Below, in pieces: positions 25,701 to 34,511 of a stretch of 64,000 nt of DNA; the first letter of the stretch is position 1, and every line of letters begins with the position of its first letter. Source of the DNA: Paracidovorax wautersii (GTDB taxonomy: Bacteria; Pseudomonadota; Gammaproteobacteria; Burkholderiales; Burkholderiaceae_C); NCBI RefSeq assembly GCF_031453675.1, contig NZ_JAVIZX010000001.1:1116001-1180000 (forward strand). The letters are read 5' to 3'. Under the pieces are notes generated by a model, which saw only the letters and a list, made by a program, of their open reading frames with translations, was not told the origin of the DNA and ran no database searches. Made by a program: the position numbers and the translations under genes.

Positions 25701-26480
25701 TCAGCGCAGGGCGTCGCCGTCGGTCCAGTGGAAGGGCACGCGCGGCTCGATGTCCGCGATCTCCGCGCGCAGCAGCGCCGCCAGCCGCCCGGCCTCGCGC
25801 TGCGTGAGCCGCGCCACCGTGGTGGACAGGCTCATGGCCGCGAAGGCGCCGCCGCCGGCATCGCGCACTGCATGCCCCACGGCCGCGGTGTTGGTGTTGA
25901 GGCAGCCGCCGCTGCGCGCATGGCCCAGCGTGCGCGTCTGCGCGATGAGCGCGCGCAGGGCCAGCACGTCCAGCCCCCCATAGCGCCCCAGCGCGTCCGC
26001 ATGCGTGTGCAGCGCGGCCTTGACCAACGCGTCGTCCTGCGCCGCGAGCAGGGCCAGCCCGGCCGCGCCCACGCCCAGCGGGCGGCGGCCGCCCACGGTC
26101 ACCGACAGGGCCGCATCCGGCCGGGGCACGGCCGTGTGGTCGTAGCACACGGCCTCGTGGCCGCTGCGCACGAACACGTAGGCCGCGTAGCCGGTGGCCT
26201 CGGTCAGCCGCCGCAGGGCGGGTGCGAACAGCGGCGCCACATCGTGGCGCGCCCGCGCCGCCAGCCCGTGCTCGAAGGTCAGGCGGCCCAGCACATAGCC
26301 CCGGCCCTCGGGCAGCGGCGTGACCAGGCGGGCCGCCACCATGTCGCGCAGCAGGCGGTGCACCGTCGGGTGCGGAATGCCGGAATGACGCGCGATGTCG
26401 GACAGGGACAGCCCGCGCGCGTCGTAGCGCGAGAGCTGGTCGAGGATGCGCAGTGCGCGGTCGAGCACCAGGGTCGTCAT
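25701..26480 (-). CDS. IclR-family transcriptional regulator
   Basis: A 259-residue regulator. The N-terminal winged HTH (about 1-60) has LDRALRILDQLSRYDARGLSL and IPHPTVHRLLRDM. The GAF-like IclR effector domain follows, with the RRPLGVGAAGLALLAA turn and the GGCLNTNTAAVGHAV and MSLSTTVARL segments. The ATG at 26480 matches the family's N-terminus. It is divergent from the Bug/fahA pair across 167 bp containing an inverted repeat of IclR type, so it probably controls that pair and itself. The effector is likely an aromatic breakdown product, by inference. Confidence 0.92.
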   Translation of the reverse strand: MTTLVLDRALRILDQLSRYDARGLSLSDIARHSGIPHPTVHRLLRDMVAARLVTPLPEGRGYVLGRLTFEHGLAARARHDVAPLFAPALRRLTEATGYAAYVFVRSGHEAVCYDHTAVPRPDAALSVTVGGRRPLGVGAAGLALLAAQDDALVKAALHTHADALGRYGGLDVLALRALIAQTRTLGHARSGGCLNTNTAAVGHAVRDAGGGAFAAMSLSTTVARLTQREAGRLAALLRAEIADIEPRVPFHWTDGDALR

Positions 26481-26529
26481 GGCAGGAGGAGGAAGAAGAA
26501 AGGCGGCAAGACGGCCCGGCCGGCCGCGG

Positions 26530-26548
26530 TTGTCCACGGTATGGACAA
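26530..26548. promoter_or_regulatory. IclR operator candidate
   Basis: TTGTCCACGGTATGGACAA is an inverted repeat with perfect 7 bp arms (TTGTCCA and TGGACAA) and a 5 bp spacer. It lies between the divergent IclR gene and the Bug/fahA operon. IclR-type regulators bind such short palindromes; the assignment to this regulator is inferred. Confidence 0.6.
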
Positions 26549-26647
26549 GTCGATTGTAGGAATGCGGCGCCTCGCCACAATGCACGCAGACCCGGGACCG
26601 CGCGTACCCGGGCCCCGCATCCCTTCAACGACACGGAGACATCTTCC

Positions 26648-27646
26648 ATGGCCCCCTTCCGTCCCTTTTCGCGGCGCGCCCTGGCGCGCGCGGCTGCCGC
26701 TGCCCTGCTGCTGGGCACCGCCGGCGCCCCCCTGCTGGCGCAGGAGGCCGCCTTCCCCACGCGGCCCGTGCGCTTCATCGTGCCGTATGCGGCCGGTGGC
26801 ACGACCGACCTGGTGGCGCGCACCGTGGGCGCGCGCATGGCGCAGACGCTGGGCCAGCCTGTGGTCATCGAGAACCGCGCCGGCGCGGGCGGCAACATCG
26901 GCATGGACGCCGTGGCCAAGGCCGCGCCCGACGGCTACACCGTGGGCATGGGCGCCATCTCCACCAACGCGCTGAACCCGCACATCTACAAAAAGATGCC
27001 GTTCGACCCGCGCAAGGACTTCACGCCCGTGGGTCTGCTGGGCCAGTCCACCATCGTGCTGGAGGCCGGCCCGGGCCTGTCGGTCAAGACCGTGGCCGAG
27101 CTGCTGGCCCATGCGCGCCAGCACCCCGGCGTGCCTTACGCCACGGCGGGCGCCGGCACCTCGATGCACCTGGCGGGCGTGCTCTTCGCGCAGATGAGCC
27201 GCACGGAATGGGTGCACGTGCCCTACAAGGGCAGCGCCCCGCTCATCACCGACCTGATCGCCGGCCAGGTGCCGGTGGCGTTCGACAACCTGCCGGCCTC
27301 CCTGCCGCACATCCAGGCCGGCAAGCTGCGCGCCCTGGCGGTGGCAGGCACGCGCCGTTCGCCCGCGCTGCCGGACGTGCCCACGCTGGCCGAGGCCGGT
27401 CTGCCCGGCTATGCGGTGGAACCGTGGTTCGGCGTGTACGGCCCGGCGGGCCTGCCGCCGGCCGTGGCCCAGCGGCTTGAAAAGGCCTTGCAGGAGGCCA
27501 TGGCCGACCCGGCGGTGGAGGCCAAGCTGCTGGCGGCCGGCTTCACGCCGCAGGGCTCCAGCGCCGCCGAGCTGGGCGCCTTGAGCCGCCGCGAGTACGA
27601 GCGCCTGGGCGCCGTGGCGCGCAACGCCCAGATGGCCGCCGACTGA
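26648..27646 (+). CDS. Bug-family (TctC) periplasmic binding protein
   Basis: A 332-residue periplasmic receptor. A signal peptide (about 1-32, ending PLLAQ-EA) is followed by PTRPVRFIVPYAAGGTTDLV, VIENRAGAGGNIGMDAV and the C-terminal PDVPTLAEAGLPGYAVEPWF, the fixed landmarks of Bug proteins. The ATG at 26648 is set by the signal peptide. Only 16 bp separate it from the fumarylacetoacetase gene, so the two form an operon facing the IclR gene. No TctAB genes are in view. The ligand may be an aromatic or dicarboxylic acid linked to the homogentisate pathway. Confidence 0.93.
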   Translation: MAPFRPFSRRALARAAAAALLLGTAGAPLLAQEAAFPTRPVRFIVPYAAGGTTDLVARTVGARMAQTLGQPVVIENRAGAGGNIGMDAVAKAAPDGYTVGMGAISTNALNPHIYKKMPFDPRKDFTPVGLLGQSTIVLEAGPGLSVKTVAELLAHARQHPGVPYATAGAGTSMHLAGVLFAQMSRTEWVHVPYKGSAPLITDLIAGQVPVAFDNLPASLPHIQAGKLRALAVAGTRRSPALPDVPTLAEAGLPGYAVEPWFGVYGPAGLPPAVAQRLEKALQEAMADPAVEAKLLAAGFTPQGSSAAELGALSRREYERLGAVARNAQMAAD

Positions 27647-27662
27647 AAAGAGGCGCGCATCC

Positions 27663-28955
27663 ATGACCGATACCGCCACCGCACCGCGCATCGACGCCAG
27701 CCACGATCCGCGCCTGCGCAGCTGGGTCGCCTCCGCCAACGGGCCGGGTTGCGATTTCCCGATCCAAAACCTGCCCTTCGGCCGCTTCCGCGCTGCCGAC
27801 GGCGCGCCCCGCATCGGCGTGGCCATCGGCGACCAGATCCTCGACCTGCGCGCCGCAGGCCTGGTGGACACGGACGACATGAACGCCTTGATGGCCGCGC
27901 CGCCCGCGCAGCGCCAGGCCCTGCGTGCGCGCCTGTCCGCCGGCCTGGCCGAAGGCAGCGCGCAGCAGCCGGCGTGGCAGGCCGCGCTGGTGCCGCAGGC
28001 GGGCACCGCAATGCTGGTGCCCTGCCGCATCGGCGACTACACCGACTTCTACACCAGCGTGCACCACGCCACCAACGTGGGCCGCCAGTTCCGGCCGGAC
28101 CAGCCGCTGCTGCCCAACTACCAGTGGGTGCCCATCGGCTACCACGGGCGCGCATCGTCCATCGGCGTGAGCGGCCAGGCGGTGCGGCGCCCGCGCGGCC
28201 AGCTCAAGGCGCCGGATGCGGCAACGCCCGTGCTGGCGCCGTCGCGGCGGCTGGACTACGAGCTGGAACTGGGCTGGTTCATCGGCGCCGGCAACGCGCA
28301 GGGCGAGCCCATCGCCATCGCCCAGGCCGAGCAGCACCTGTTCGGCGTGGCCCTGTTCAACGACTGGAGCGCGCGCGACATCCAGGGCTGGGAGTACCAG
28401 CCGCTGGGCCCCTTCCTGTCGAAGAACTTCGCCAGCACGCTGTCGCCCTGGATCGTCACGCTGGAGGCGCTGGCCCCCTTCCGCGCGCCCTTCACGCGGC
28501 CGGGCGGCGACCCGCAGCCGCTGCCCTATCTGGACTCGGCCGGCAACCGCGCCCACGGCGCCTTCGCCATCACGCTGGAGGTGTTGCTGCAGTCCGCGCG
28601 CATGCGTGCCGAGGGCCTGGCGCCCCTGCGCCTGTCGCGCACCGACAGCGCACGCGCCGCGTACTGGACGCCGGCGCAGCTGGTGGCGCACCACACGGTC
28701 AACGGCTGCAATCTGCAGAGCGGCGATCTGCTGGGCTCGGGCACGCTCTCCGGTCCCGAAGAGGGCGAGGCCGGCTCGCTGTTGGAGCTGGCCGTGGCCG
28801 GCCAGCGCCCCGTGGCCCTGCCGACGGGCGAGCAGCGCAGCTTTCTGGAAGACGGCGACACGCTCACCCTGCGCGGCTGGTGCGAGCGCGAGGGCGCGGT
28901 GCGCATCGGCCTGGGCGAGGTGTCGGGCACCGTGGCGGGCGCGACCGGCGCCTGA
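27663..28955 (+). CDS. fahA: Fumarylacetoacetase
   Basis: A 430-residue hydrolase that splits fumarylacetoacetate into fumarate and acetoacetate, the last step of tyrosine/homogentisate breakdown. It has the active-site region DFYTSVHHATNVGRQFRP with the catalytic His, then PIGYHGRASS, metal-ligand acidic residues in LDYELELGWF, LFNDWSARDIQGWEYQPLG and the substrate-site NGCNLQSGDLLGSGT. The length equals that of typical FAH proteins. It is the second gene after the Bug receptor under apparent IclR control and ends at a bidirectional terminator. Homogentisate dioxygenase, its usual partner, is not in this window. Confidence 0.94.
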   Translation: MTDTATAPRIDASHDPRLRSWVASANGPGCDFPIQNLPFGRFRAADGAPRIGVAIGDQILDLRAAGLVDTDDMNALMAAPPAQRQALRARLSAGLAEGSAQQPAWQAALVPQAGTAMLVPCRIGDYTDFYTSVHHATNVGRQFRPDQPLLPNYQWVPIGYHGRASSIGVSGQAVRRPRGQLKAPDAATPVLAPSRRLDYELELGWFIGAGNAQGEPIAIAQAEQHLFGVALFNDWSARDIQGWEYQPLGPFLSKNFASTLSPWIVTLEALAPFRAPFTRPGGDPQPLPYLDSAGNRAHGAFAITLEVLLQSARMRAEGLAPLRLSRTDSARAAYWTPAQLVAHHTVNGCNLQSGDLLGSGTLSGPEEGEAGSLLELAVAGQRPVALPTGEQRSFLEDGDTLTLRGWCEREGAVRIGLGEVSGTVAGATGA

Positions 28956-28986
28956 GCCGGCCGGCTCGTCCGATCACGCCGCCAAT

Positions 28987-29020
28987 AAAAAAAGCCGCCC
29001 CGTGACGGGAGCGGCTTTTT
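28987..29020. terminator. Bidirectional intrinsic terminator
   Basis: AAAAAGCCGC at the left pairs with GCGGCTTTTT at the right around CCCGTGACGGGA, giving a GC stem flanked by an A-run on one side and a T-run on the other. It lies between the convergent fahA and the peptide-type binding-protein gene and should end both transcripts. Confidence 0.88.
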
Positions 29021-29043
29021 GCTGACCCCAGGGCCGCGCCGGC

Positions 29044-30630
29044 TCAGTTCACCTTCAGCACGCGCCAGTCGATGCGGTTGTCCGCGCGGTGGATGATCTC
29101 CACCTTCTGTGTGGCGGCCCACGGAATGATCTGGTTGTACAGCGGGATGTGCGAGATCAGCTCGTGGTCCTTCACCAGGGCCTGCTCGATGAGGCCGTTG
29201 CGCGTGGCGGTGTCGGTCTCCTTCTTGATGCGCTCGATCAGCGCGTCCTGCTGCGGATCGCTGAAGCGGCCCAGGTTGAAGTTGCCGTCGCCGCCGGCGC
29301 CCGGCGAGCGGATCAGCGACTGCAGCGAGTAGAACGCGTCGAAGGTCGGCACGCCCCAGCCCAGCAGGTAGATGCTGGCCTCGTTGCGCTGGATCATCGG
29401 GAAGTAGGTGGCGAAGGGCAGCGAGCGCAGCTTGGCCTTCACGCCCACCTTGGCCCACTGCGCCGTGATGGCCTGGCACAGCTGCTCGTCGTTGATGTAG
29501 CGGCCCGCGCTGCAGGCGAAGTCCACCTCGAAGCCTTGCGGGTAGCCCGCCTCGGCCAGCAGCTTCTGCGCGGCGGCGGGGTCGTAGGGCCAGCGCACGT
29601 CGGCCTTCGGGGTCCAGCCGTTCACCTGCCGCGCCACGATGGCGCCCGTGGGCTGCGCCAGGCCGCGCAGCACCACGCGCTGGATGGAGCCGATGTCGAT
29701 GGCCTGGTACAGCGCCTTGCGCACGCGCACGTCCTTGAGCGAGTTCTTGCCCTTGACGCTGGAGTTCTGCAGCTCGTCGCGGAACTGGTCCATCCCCAGG
29801 AAGATGGTGCGGTTCTCGGCGCCGTCCAGCACCTTGAGCGCGGGCTGCTGGCGGATGCGCGGCACGTCCTGCAGGCTCGGGTCGAGCACGAAGTCCACCT
29901 CGCCCGACAGCAGCGCGGCGGTGCGGGTGGCGTCCGACTTGATGGGCGTGTAGACGATGTCCGTCACGTTGCCGGCGTACTTGCCCTTGCCCCACCAGTG
30001 CGGGTTGGCGGCCAGCACGGTGCGCTGGTCGGGCTGCCACGACTTGAGCACGAACGGCCCGGAGCCCAGCGCATTGCGGTGGGTGTAGGGCTCGTCGCTG
30101 GTCTTGATGTCCTTGGGGGTGGCTGCATTGTTCTTCTCGGCCCAGGGCTTGCTCATGATGCGCAGCTCGGTGAGCTGGTTCACCAGCACCGGGTTGGGGA
30201 TGTCCGAGAAGATGTCGATCGTCTGCGCATCCACCACCTGCACGCGGTCGATGCCCTGTGTGTAGACGGCGTAGTTCGACGTCTTGGCCTTGGCGCGCTC
30301 CAGCGAGAACTTCACGTCCTCGGCCGTGAGCGCGGAGCCGTCGCTGAACTTCACGCCCTGGCGCAGCGTGATGCGCAGCTGCGTGGGGCTCACGCGCTTC
30401 CATTCGGTGGCCAGCTGCGGCTCGGGCTTGAAGGTCTTGCTGTTGTATTCGACCAGCGTCTCGTACACGGCCGAGTGCAGTGCGTTGTTCACGCCCACGT
30501 TCTGGGCGTGGATGTCCCAGGAGGACAGGTCCGCCGAGCGCGCGAAGCGGAAGGTGGCGGCCTGGGAGGCCAGGGGCACGGCGGCCGCAGCGATCACGGC
30601 GGCGGCAAGCAAGGAGGGAGCAAATCGCAT
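29044..30630 (-). CDS. Peptide/nickel-type ABC substrate-binding protein (SBP_bac_5)
   Basis: A 528-residue periplasmic receptor of the DppA/OppA fold. A signal peptide (about 1-26, AAVPLASQAAT) is followed by FRFARSADLSSWDIHAQNVG, the family's FSDGSALTAEDVKFSLERA motif, then LGSGPFVLKSW near residue 180 and KALYQAIDIGSIQR. Such proteins bind di- or oligopeptides, glutathione, opines or other small ligands. No permease or ATPase gene adjoins it, so it is an orphan receptor. The ATG at 30630 is set by the signal peptide. It is convergent with fahA. Confidence 0.9.
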   Translation of the reverse strand: MRFAPSLLAAAVIAAAAVPLASQAATFRFARSADLSSWDIHAQNVGVNNALHSAVYETLVEYNSKTFKPEPQLATEWKRVSPTQLRITLRQGVKFSDGSALTAEDVKFSLERAKAKTSNYAVYTQGIDRVQVVDAQTIDIFSDIPNPVLVNQLTELRIMSKPWAEKNNAATPKDIKTSDEPYTHRNALGSGPFVLKSWQPDQRTVLAANPHWWGKGKYAGNVTDIVYTPIKSDATRTAALLSGEVDFVLDPSLQDVPRIRQQPALKVLDGAENRTIFLGMDQFRDELQNSSVKGKNSLKDVRVRKALYQAIDIGSIQRVVLRGLAQPTGAIVARQVNGWTPKADVRWPYDPAAAQKLLAEAGYPQGFEVDFACSAGRYINDEQLCQAITAQWAKVGVKAKLRSLPFATYFPMIQRNEASIYLLGWGVPTFDAFYSLQSLIRSPGAGGDGNFNLGRFSDPQQDALIERIKKETDTATRNGLIEQALVKDHELISHIPLYNQIIPWAATQKVEIIHRADNRIDWRVLKVN

Positions 30631-30794
30631 GGTGTCTTGAAGGGTCTCTGAACAGGAAAAAGGGTGCGCCACTATCGCCCGCACCCCGCAGGGGGAGAAC
30701 GATTTTCTGGTTGTAAACATATGCGCAGCCTGCGGCAAGCCATCACCACCGGCGTGCAGGGGTTCAGCGCTGTCGGTGCGCGGCCCCCTCTTCC

Positions 30795-30832
30795 AAAAAA
30801 AGGCCGGCACCCCCCGCAGGGCGCCGGCCTTC
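30795..30832 (-). terminator. Intrinsic terminator of the cytochrome c peroxidase gene
   Basis: Read on the minus strand, AAGGCCGGCG pairs with TGCCGGCCTT around a GC loop and is followed by a run of seven Ts. It lies 30 bp past the stop codon of the peroxidase gene and should end that transcript. Confidence 0.85.
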
Positions 30833-30860
30833 CAAAGCGGCCCGCGACCGGGCCGCGCTC

Positions 30861-31874
30861 TCACTCAAACGGCTGCGGCCGCTTCGTCTTGTCGCTGGAG
30901 GGCGGCAGGATGGGCAAGGTGATCTGCGGCTGCTCGCCCGTCAGCGTCTTGAGGAACGCCACGATGTCGGCGTTCTCCGCATCGCTGAACGTGCGGCCCA
31001 GCTGCAGGCGGCCCATGGTGTCCACGGCCTGGGCCAGCGTGTCGGCCGCGCCGTCGTGGAAGTAGGGGTAGGTCAGTTCCACGTTGCGCAGCGTGGGCAC
31101 CTTGAAGTTGAAGCGATCGGCGTCCTTGCCGGTCACGGCGAAGCGCCCTTCGGCCGGGTTGGCGGTCTTGTAGGGCTCGACGACGCCCATGCGCTGGAAC
31201 GACGAGCCGCCCAGGTTGGGGCCGTTGTGGCAGGCCACGCAGCCCGCGTTCTTGAACAGCTGGTAGCCGCGTAGCTCCTGTGCGTCGATGGCCTTCTTGT
31301 CGCCCTTGAGCCACTGGTCGAAGCGGGCATTGGGCGTGGTCAGCGTCTCCTCGAACGCGGCGATGGCCGAGGTCACTTCCTCGATGCTCAGCTTGTCGTG
31401 CCCGAAGACCTTCTTGAACTCCGCGACGTACTGCGGAATGGAGCGCAGCAGGTCCACCGCGAGCGCATGGGTGAAGGCCATCTCGCCCGGGTTGGCGATG
31501 GGGCCGCCGGCCTGCTCCTGCAGGTCCTTGGCGCGGCCGTCCCAGAACTGCGCCAGGTTCAGGCTCGAATTGAGCACCGTGGGCGAGTTGATCGGCCCCT
31601 TCTGCCAGCGGTCTCCGATGGACGTCTTGAGGTTGTCCGAGCCGCCCATGCTGAGGTTGTGGCACGAGTTGCAGGAGATGAAGCCGGACTTGGACAGGCG
31701 GGGATCGAAGAACAGCTTCTTGCCCAGTTCGATCTTGGCAGGCTCGATGGTCTTGACCGCCGGCAAGGGTTGCACGGGCTCCTGCGCCTGTGCCTGCACG
31801 GCGCCCGTGGCCAGCAAGCCGGCCACGGCCAGGGCGCCCAGGGCGAACCGCACGGAAGGGAAATGTTGTGTCAT
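30861..31874 (-). CDS. Di-haem cytochrome c peroxidase
   Basis: A 337-residue periplasmic enzyme that reduces hydrogen peroxide with electrons from small c-type cytochromes. A signal peptide (about 1-30, ending VQAQAQ) is followed by two haem c sites: CNSCH at 68-72 (the peroxidatic haem) and CVACH at 212-216 (the electron-transfer haem). The GQ-less loop WDGRAKDLQEQAGGPIANPGEM is the usual calcium/active-site region. The late RNVELTYPYFHDGAADTLAQAV and Met-containing segment fit the distal ligand region of bacterial CcpA/MauG relatives. It is a single gene with its own terminator. Confidence 0.93.
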   Translation of the reverse strand: MTQHFPSVRFALGALAVAGLLATGAVQAQAQEPVQPLPAVKTIEPAKIELGKKLFFDPRLSKSGFISCNSCHNLSMGGSDNLKTSIGDRWQKGPINSPTVLNSSLNLAQFWDGRAKDLQEQAGGPIANPGEMAFTHALAVDLLRSIPQYVAEFKKVFGHDKLSIEEVTSAIAAFEETLTTPNARFDQWLKGDKKAIDAQELRGYQLFKNAGCVACHNGPNLGGSSFQRMGVVEPYKTANPAEGRFAVTGKDADRFNFKVPTLRNVELTYPYFHDGAADTLAQAVDTMGRLQLGRTFSDAENADIVAFLKTLTGEQPQITLPILPPSSDKTKRPQPFE

Positions 31875-32141
31875 CGGGGGGGCTCCTCAGAGGTAAGGCG
31901 GTGAAGTGCGCCCTGAAGAGCGCATCGCGGTGCTTCACCGTGCGTTGATTCTTCGAGCGCCCCGCCCGACGCCGCTTGACGCACCGCAAACGAAGAAACA
32001 TTTCAGGCAGAAGGGTCATTGCAGCTTGCGCTGAGACAGCCGCGGGGGTGCAGGGCGGCCAGCGGTGCGCCCGAAGCGCAGAAGCCGCAGGGCCGTGGCG
32101 CTCCGCAATGGCGGGCATCCGTGGGAACGCCCACGCAGGAT

Positions 32142-32200
32142 TCAAGCGAAATTGGCCTCTAGCGCTTATGCAGAAAGCGCAAGCAGCTATCATTTTTGAA
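32142..32200 (+). repeat. Dispersed AGCGC hairpin repeat, copy 3
   Basis: AATTGGCCTCTAGCGCTTAT, a short spacer, then AAAGCGCAAGCAGCTATC and an AT tail: a well-kept copy of the family, here between divergent genes rather than convergent ones. Confidence 0.75.
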
Positions 32201-32499
32201 AAACCACCCGGTACGGATGTGGAGCCGCCACGCCCGCACCACCCGGCGGCGCCCGCTGTCTCTGCGCCGCGAAGCCAACCGCCGTCACGACGGCCCCGAA
32301 CGATCTCGGCGGTCGGTGCACGGCCTGCCCGCCCCCGCCGCACCACAGGCCGCTTGCAACAACCCGCTTCAAAACTGCGCAATCTGCCATCGGGCGGTCA
32401 GGGACGCCTGGCCGGGTCCTGAGCGCGCGCCGCGCACCGCAACGCCCCGGATGGTGCAAATCCGCTTGCCGATCAAGCACTTACGAGCGCCCACGGAAA

Positions 32500-32530
32500 C
32501 CGCATAAGCATGCGCCGATTCCTTTGCAGC
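32500..32530 (+). promoter_or_regulatory. Putative sulfur-regulon box 1 (upstream of msuE)
   Basis: CGCATAAGCATGCGCCGATT followed by CCTTTGCA. The same layout, CGCATA, 11 nt, AT then a pyrimidine-rich end, is found upstream of the sfnB genes at 42596 and 55405 and of ssuA (minus strand, 54721-54743). It lies about 110 bp before the msuE ATG. A CysB/SsuR-type LysR regulator is the natural candidate to bind it, but that is inference. Confidence 0.6.
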
Positions 32531-32613
32531 GTGCGTGCTCCGGTGGGTCTTCAATCCAGCCCAACCACCCGCCGCGACGGTCGCGCCGGGGCATCCACGG
32601 AAGGACCCATCCC

Positions 32614-33192
32614 ATGACGCGCAAGTACAAGGTCGTCGCCGTTTCCGGCAACACGCAGCGCCCCTCGCGCACGCTGGTGCTCGTCGAAGAGCTGATCGCC
32701 GCACTGAGCGAGGCGCTGCCCATCGAGGCCCACACCATCGAACTGGGGCCGCTGGCACCGCAGATCGGCGGCGCGATCTACCGCAACCAGCTGCCCGCCG
32801 CAGTGGAGGCGGAACTCGCCGCCATCGAATCGGCCGACCTGCTCATCGTCGCCAGCCCCGTCTACCGAGGCTCGTACACCGGTTTGTTCAAGCACCTGTT
32901 CGACTTCGTGCACCACGAGGCGCTGATCGACGTGCCCGTGCTGCTGGCCGCCACCGGCGGCAGCGACCGCCATGCGCTGGTCATCGACCACCAGCTGCGC
33001 CCGCTGTTCAGCTTCTTCCAGGCGCGCACGCTGCCGCTGGGCGTGTATGCGTCGGAGCAGGACTTCCAGGGCTACGAGATCGCACGCGGCGCCCTCCGCG
33101 ACCGCATTGCGCTGGCCGTGCAGCGCGCGCTGCCGCTGGTCGGTATCGCCCCCCAGGCCGTACCCGCGCTGCGGCTGGCGCAGGCCGCCTGA
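32614..33192 (+). CDS. msuE: NADPH-dependent FMN reductase (MsuE/SsuE type)
   Basis: A 192-residue flavodoxin-like reductase that supplies FMNH2 to the two-component monooxygenases of this locus (SfnG, SsuD and the SnaA-type enzyme). It starts KVVAVSGNTQRPSRTLVLVEEL, with the FMN-phosphate loop SGNTQRPS, has ASPVYRGSYTGLFKHLFDFV, which forms the flavin-side wall, and ends with a short Ala/Leu tail. Length and motifs fit MsuE, the methanesulfonate reductase partner. It is the first gene of the sulfone operon and carries the conserved box about 110 bp upstream; sfnG follows 49 bp later. Confidence 0.9.
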   Translation: MTRKYKVVAVSGNTQRPSRTLVLVEELIAALSEALPIEAHTIELGPLAPQIGGAIYRNQLPAAVEAELAAIESADLLIVASPVYRGSYTGLFKHLFDFVHHEALIDVPVLLAATGGSDRHALVIDHQLRPLFSFFQARTLPLGVYASEQDFQGYEIARGALRDRIALAVQRALPLVGIAPQAVPALRLAQAA

Positions 33193-33241
33193 TCGGGCGA
33201 TCGACCGGCCGCATCCCACCTCACCGCACAGGAGCATCGCC

Positions 33242-34398
33242 ATGAGCCACGACACGACTTCCTCCGCACCCGCTTCCGACGGCATCCGGTTCGCCTACTG
33301 GGTGCCCAACGTCAGCGGCGGGCTGGTGGTCAGCACCATCGCCCAGCGCACCGACTGGAGCCTGGAATACAACCAGCGCCTGGCGCAGGCGGCCGAGAAG
33401 GCCGGCTTCGACTACGCCCTGAGCCAGATCCGCTTCACCGCCGGCTATGGCGCCGAGTACCAGCACGAGTCGGTGTCGTTCAGCCAGGCGCTGCTGCACG
33501 CCACCACCAAGCTGAAGGTGCTGGCCGCCATCCTGCCCGGGCCGTGGAGTCCCGCCGTTGTGGCCAAGCAGATCGCCACCATCGACCACATCAGCGCCGG
33601 GCGCATCGCCATCAACGTGGTGAGCGGCTGGTTCAAGGGCGAGTTCCAGGCCATTGGCGAGCCGTGGCTGGAGCATGACGAGCGCTACCGCCGCTCCGAA
33701 GAATTCATCCGCGCGCTCAAGGGCATCTGGACGGAAGACAACTTCACCTTCAAGGGCGACTTCTACCGCTTCAACAACTACACGCTGAGCCCCAAGCCCG
33801 TGCAGAAGCCGCACCCGGAGATCTTCCAGGGCGGCAGCTCGCGCGCGGCGCGCGACATGGCCTCGCGCGTGTCGGACTGGTACTTCACCAACGGCAACAC
33901 GCCCGAGGGCGTGAAAGCGCAGATCGACGACATCCGCGCCAAGGCGGCCGAAACCGGCCACCGCGTGCGCATCGGCATCAACGCGTTCGTCATCGCCCGC
34001 GACACACCGAGGAAGAGGCCCGCGCCGTGCTGAAAGACATCATCGACCACGCGCACGTGGAGGCCGTGCACGCCTTTGGCGACGCGGCCAAGCAGGCCGG
34101 CCAGGCCTCACCCGAGGGCGAGGGCAACTGGGCGAAATCCACCTTCGAGGACCTGGTGCAATACAACGACGGCTTTCGCACCAACCTCATCGGCACGCCG
34201 CGCCAGGTGGCCGAGCGCATCGTGGCGCTCAAGGCCGTGGGCGTGGACCTGATCCTGGCCGGCTTCCTGCACTTCATCGAAGAGGTCGAGTACTTCGGTG
34301 AAAAGGTGCTGCCCCTGGTGCGCGAGCTGGAAGCCCAGGGGCGGGGTGCGCGCGCACCGGTCTTGACCGAAGAACCTGCCGAGGCCGTACCGGCCTGA
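33242..34398 (+). pseudogene. sfnG: Dimethyl sulfone monooxygenase SfnG, frameshifted
   Basis: FMNH2-dependent luciferase-like enzyme that converts dimethyl sulfone to methanesulfinate. The first ~257 codons carry FAYWVPNVSGGLVVSTIAQR, AILPGPWSPAVVAKQIATID and VSGWFKGEFQAIGEPWLEHD and stop early at about 34031. The missing C-terminal ~120 residues continue in another frame (ARAVLKDIIDHAHVEAVHAF to the TGA at 34398). Removing one AC from the ACACA run at 34002-34006 restores a full protein of about 384 residues. Everything else looks intact, so this is either a recent mutation, possibly reversible slippage, or a sequencing error. It is the second gene of the operon. Confidence 0.88.
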
Positions 34399-34511
34399 TC
34401 TCCGCTCAGGTCTTCACCCACCGACCCATCCACCGGCGTTCAGCGCCCCGCACGCCGCTCGCCTCCGCGAGGCGGCCCGGGCGCAGCCTTGCCCGAAAGC
34501 CCTGCACCACC

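Larger units (their letters stand above)
31875..32613. other. 739 bp intergenic region, no gene recognised
   Basis: This gap separates the peroxidase gene from the organosulfur locus. I see no convincing coding sequence; the frames open here are low-complexity Arg/Pro/Ala. It holds the peroxidase promoter at its left end, copy 3 of the dispersed hairpin repeat near 32142-32200, and the CGCATA-type box near 32500 upstream of msuE. Confidence 0.6.

Noticed and set aside
31976-32422. Possible gene of about 148 codons in the 739 bp gap before msuE
   Set aside because: Composition is Ala/Arg/Pro low complexity, there is no plausible ribosome site or domain, and it crosses a dispersed repeat.
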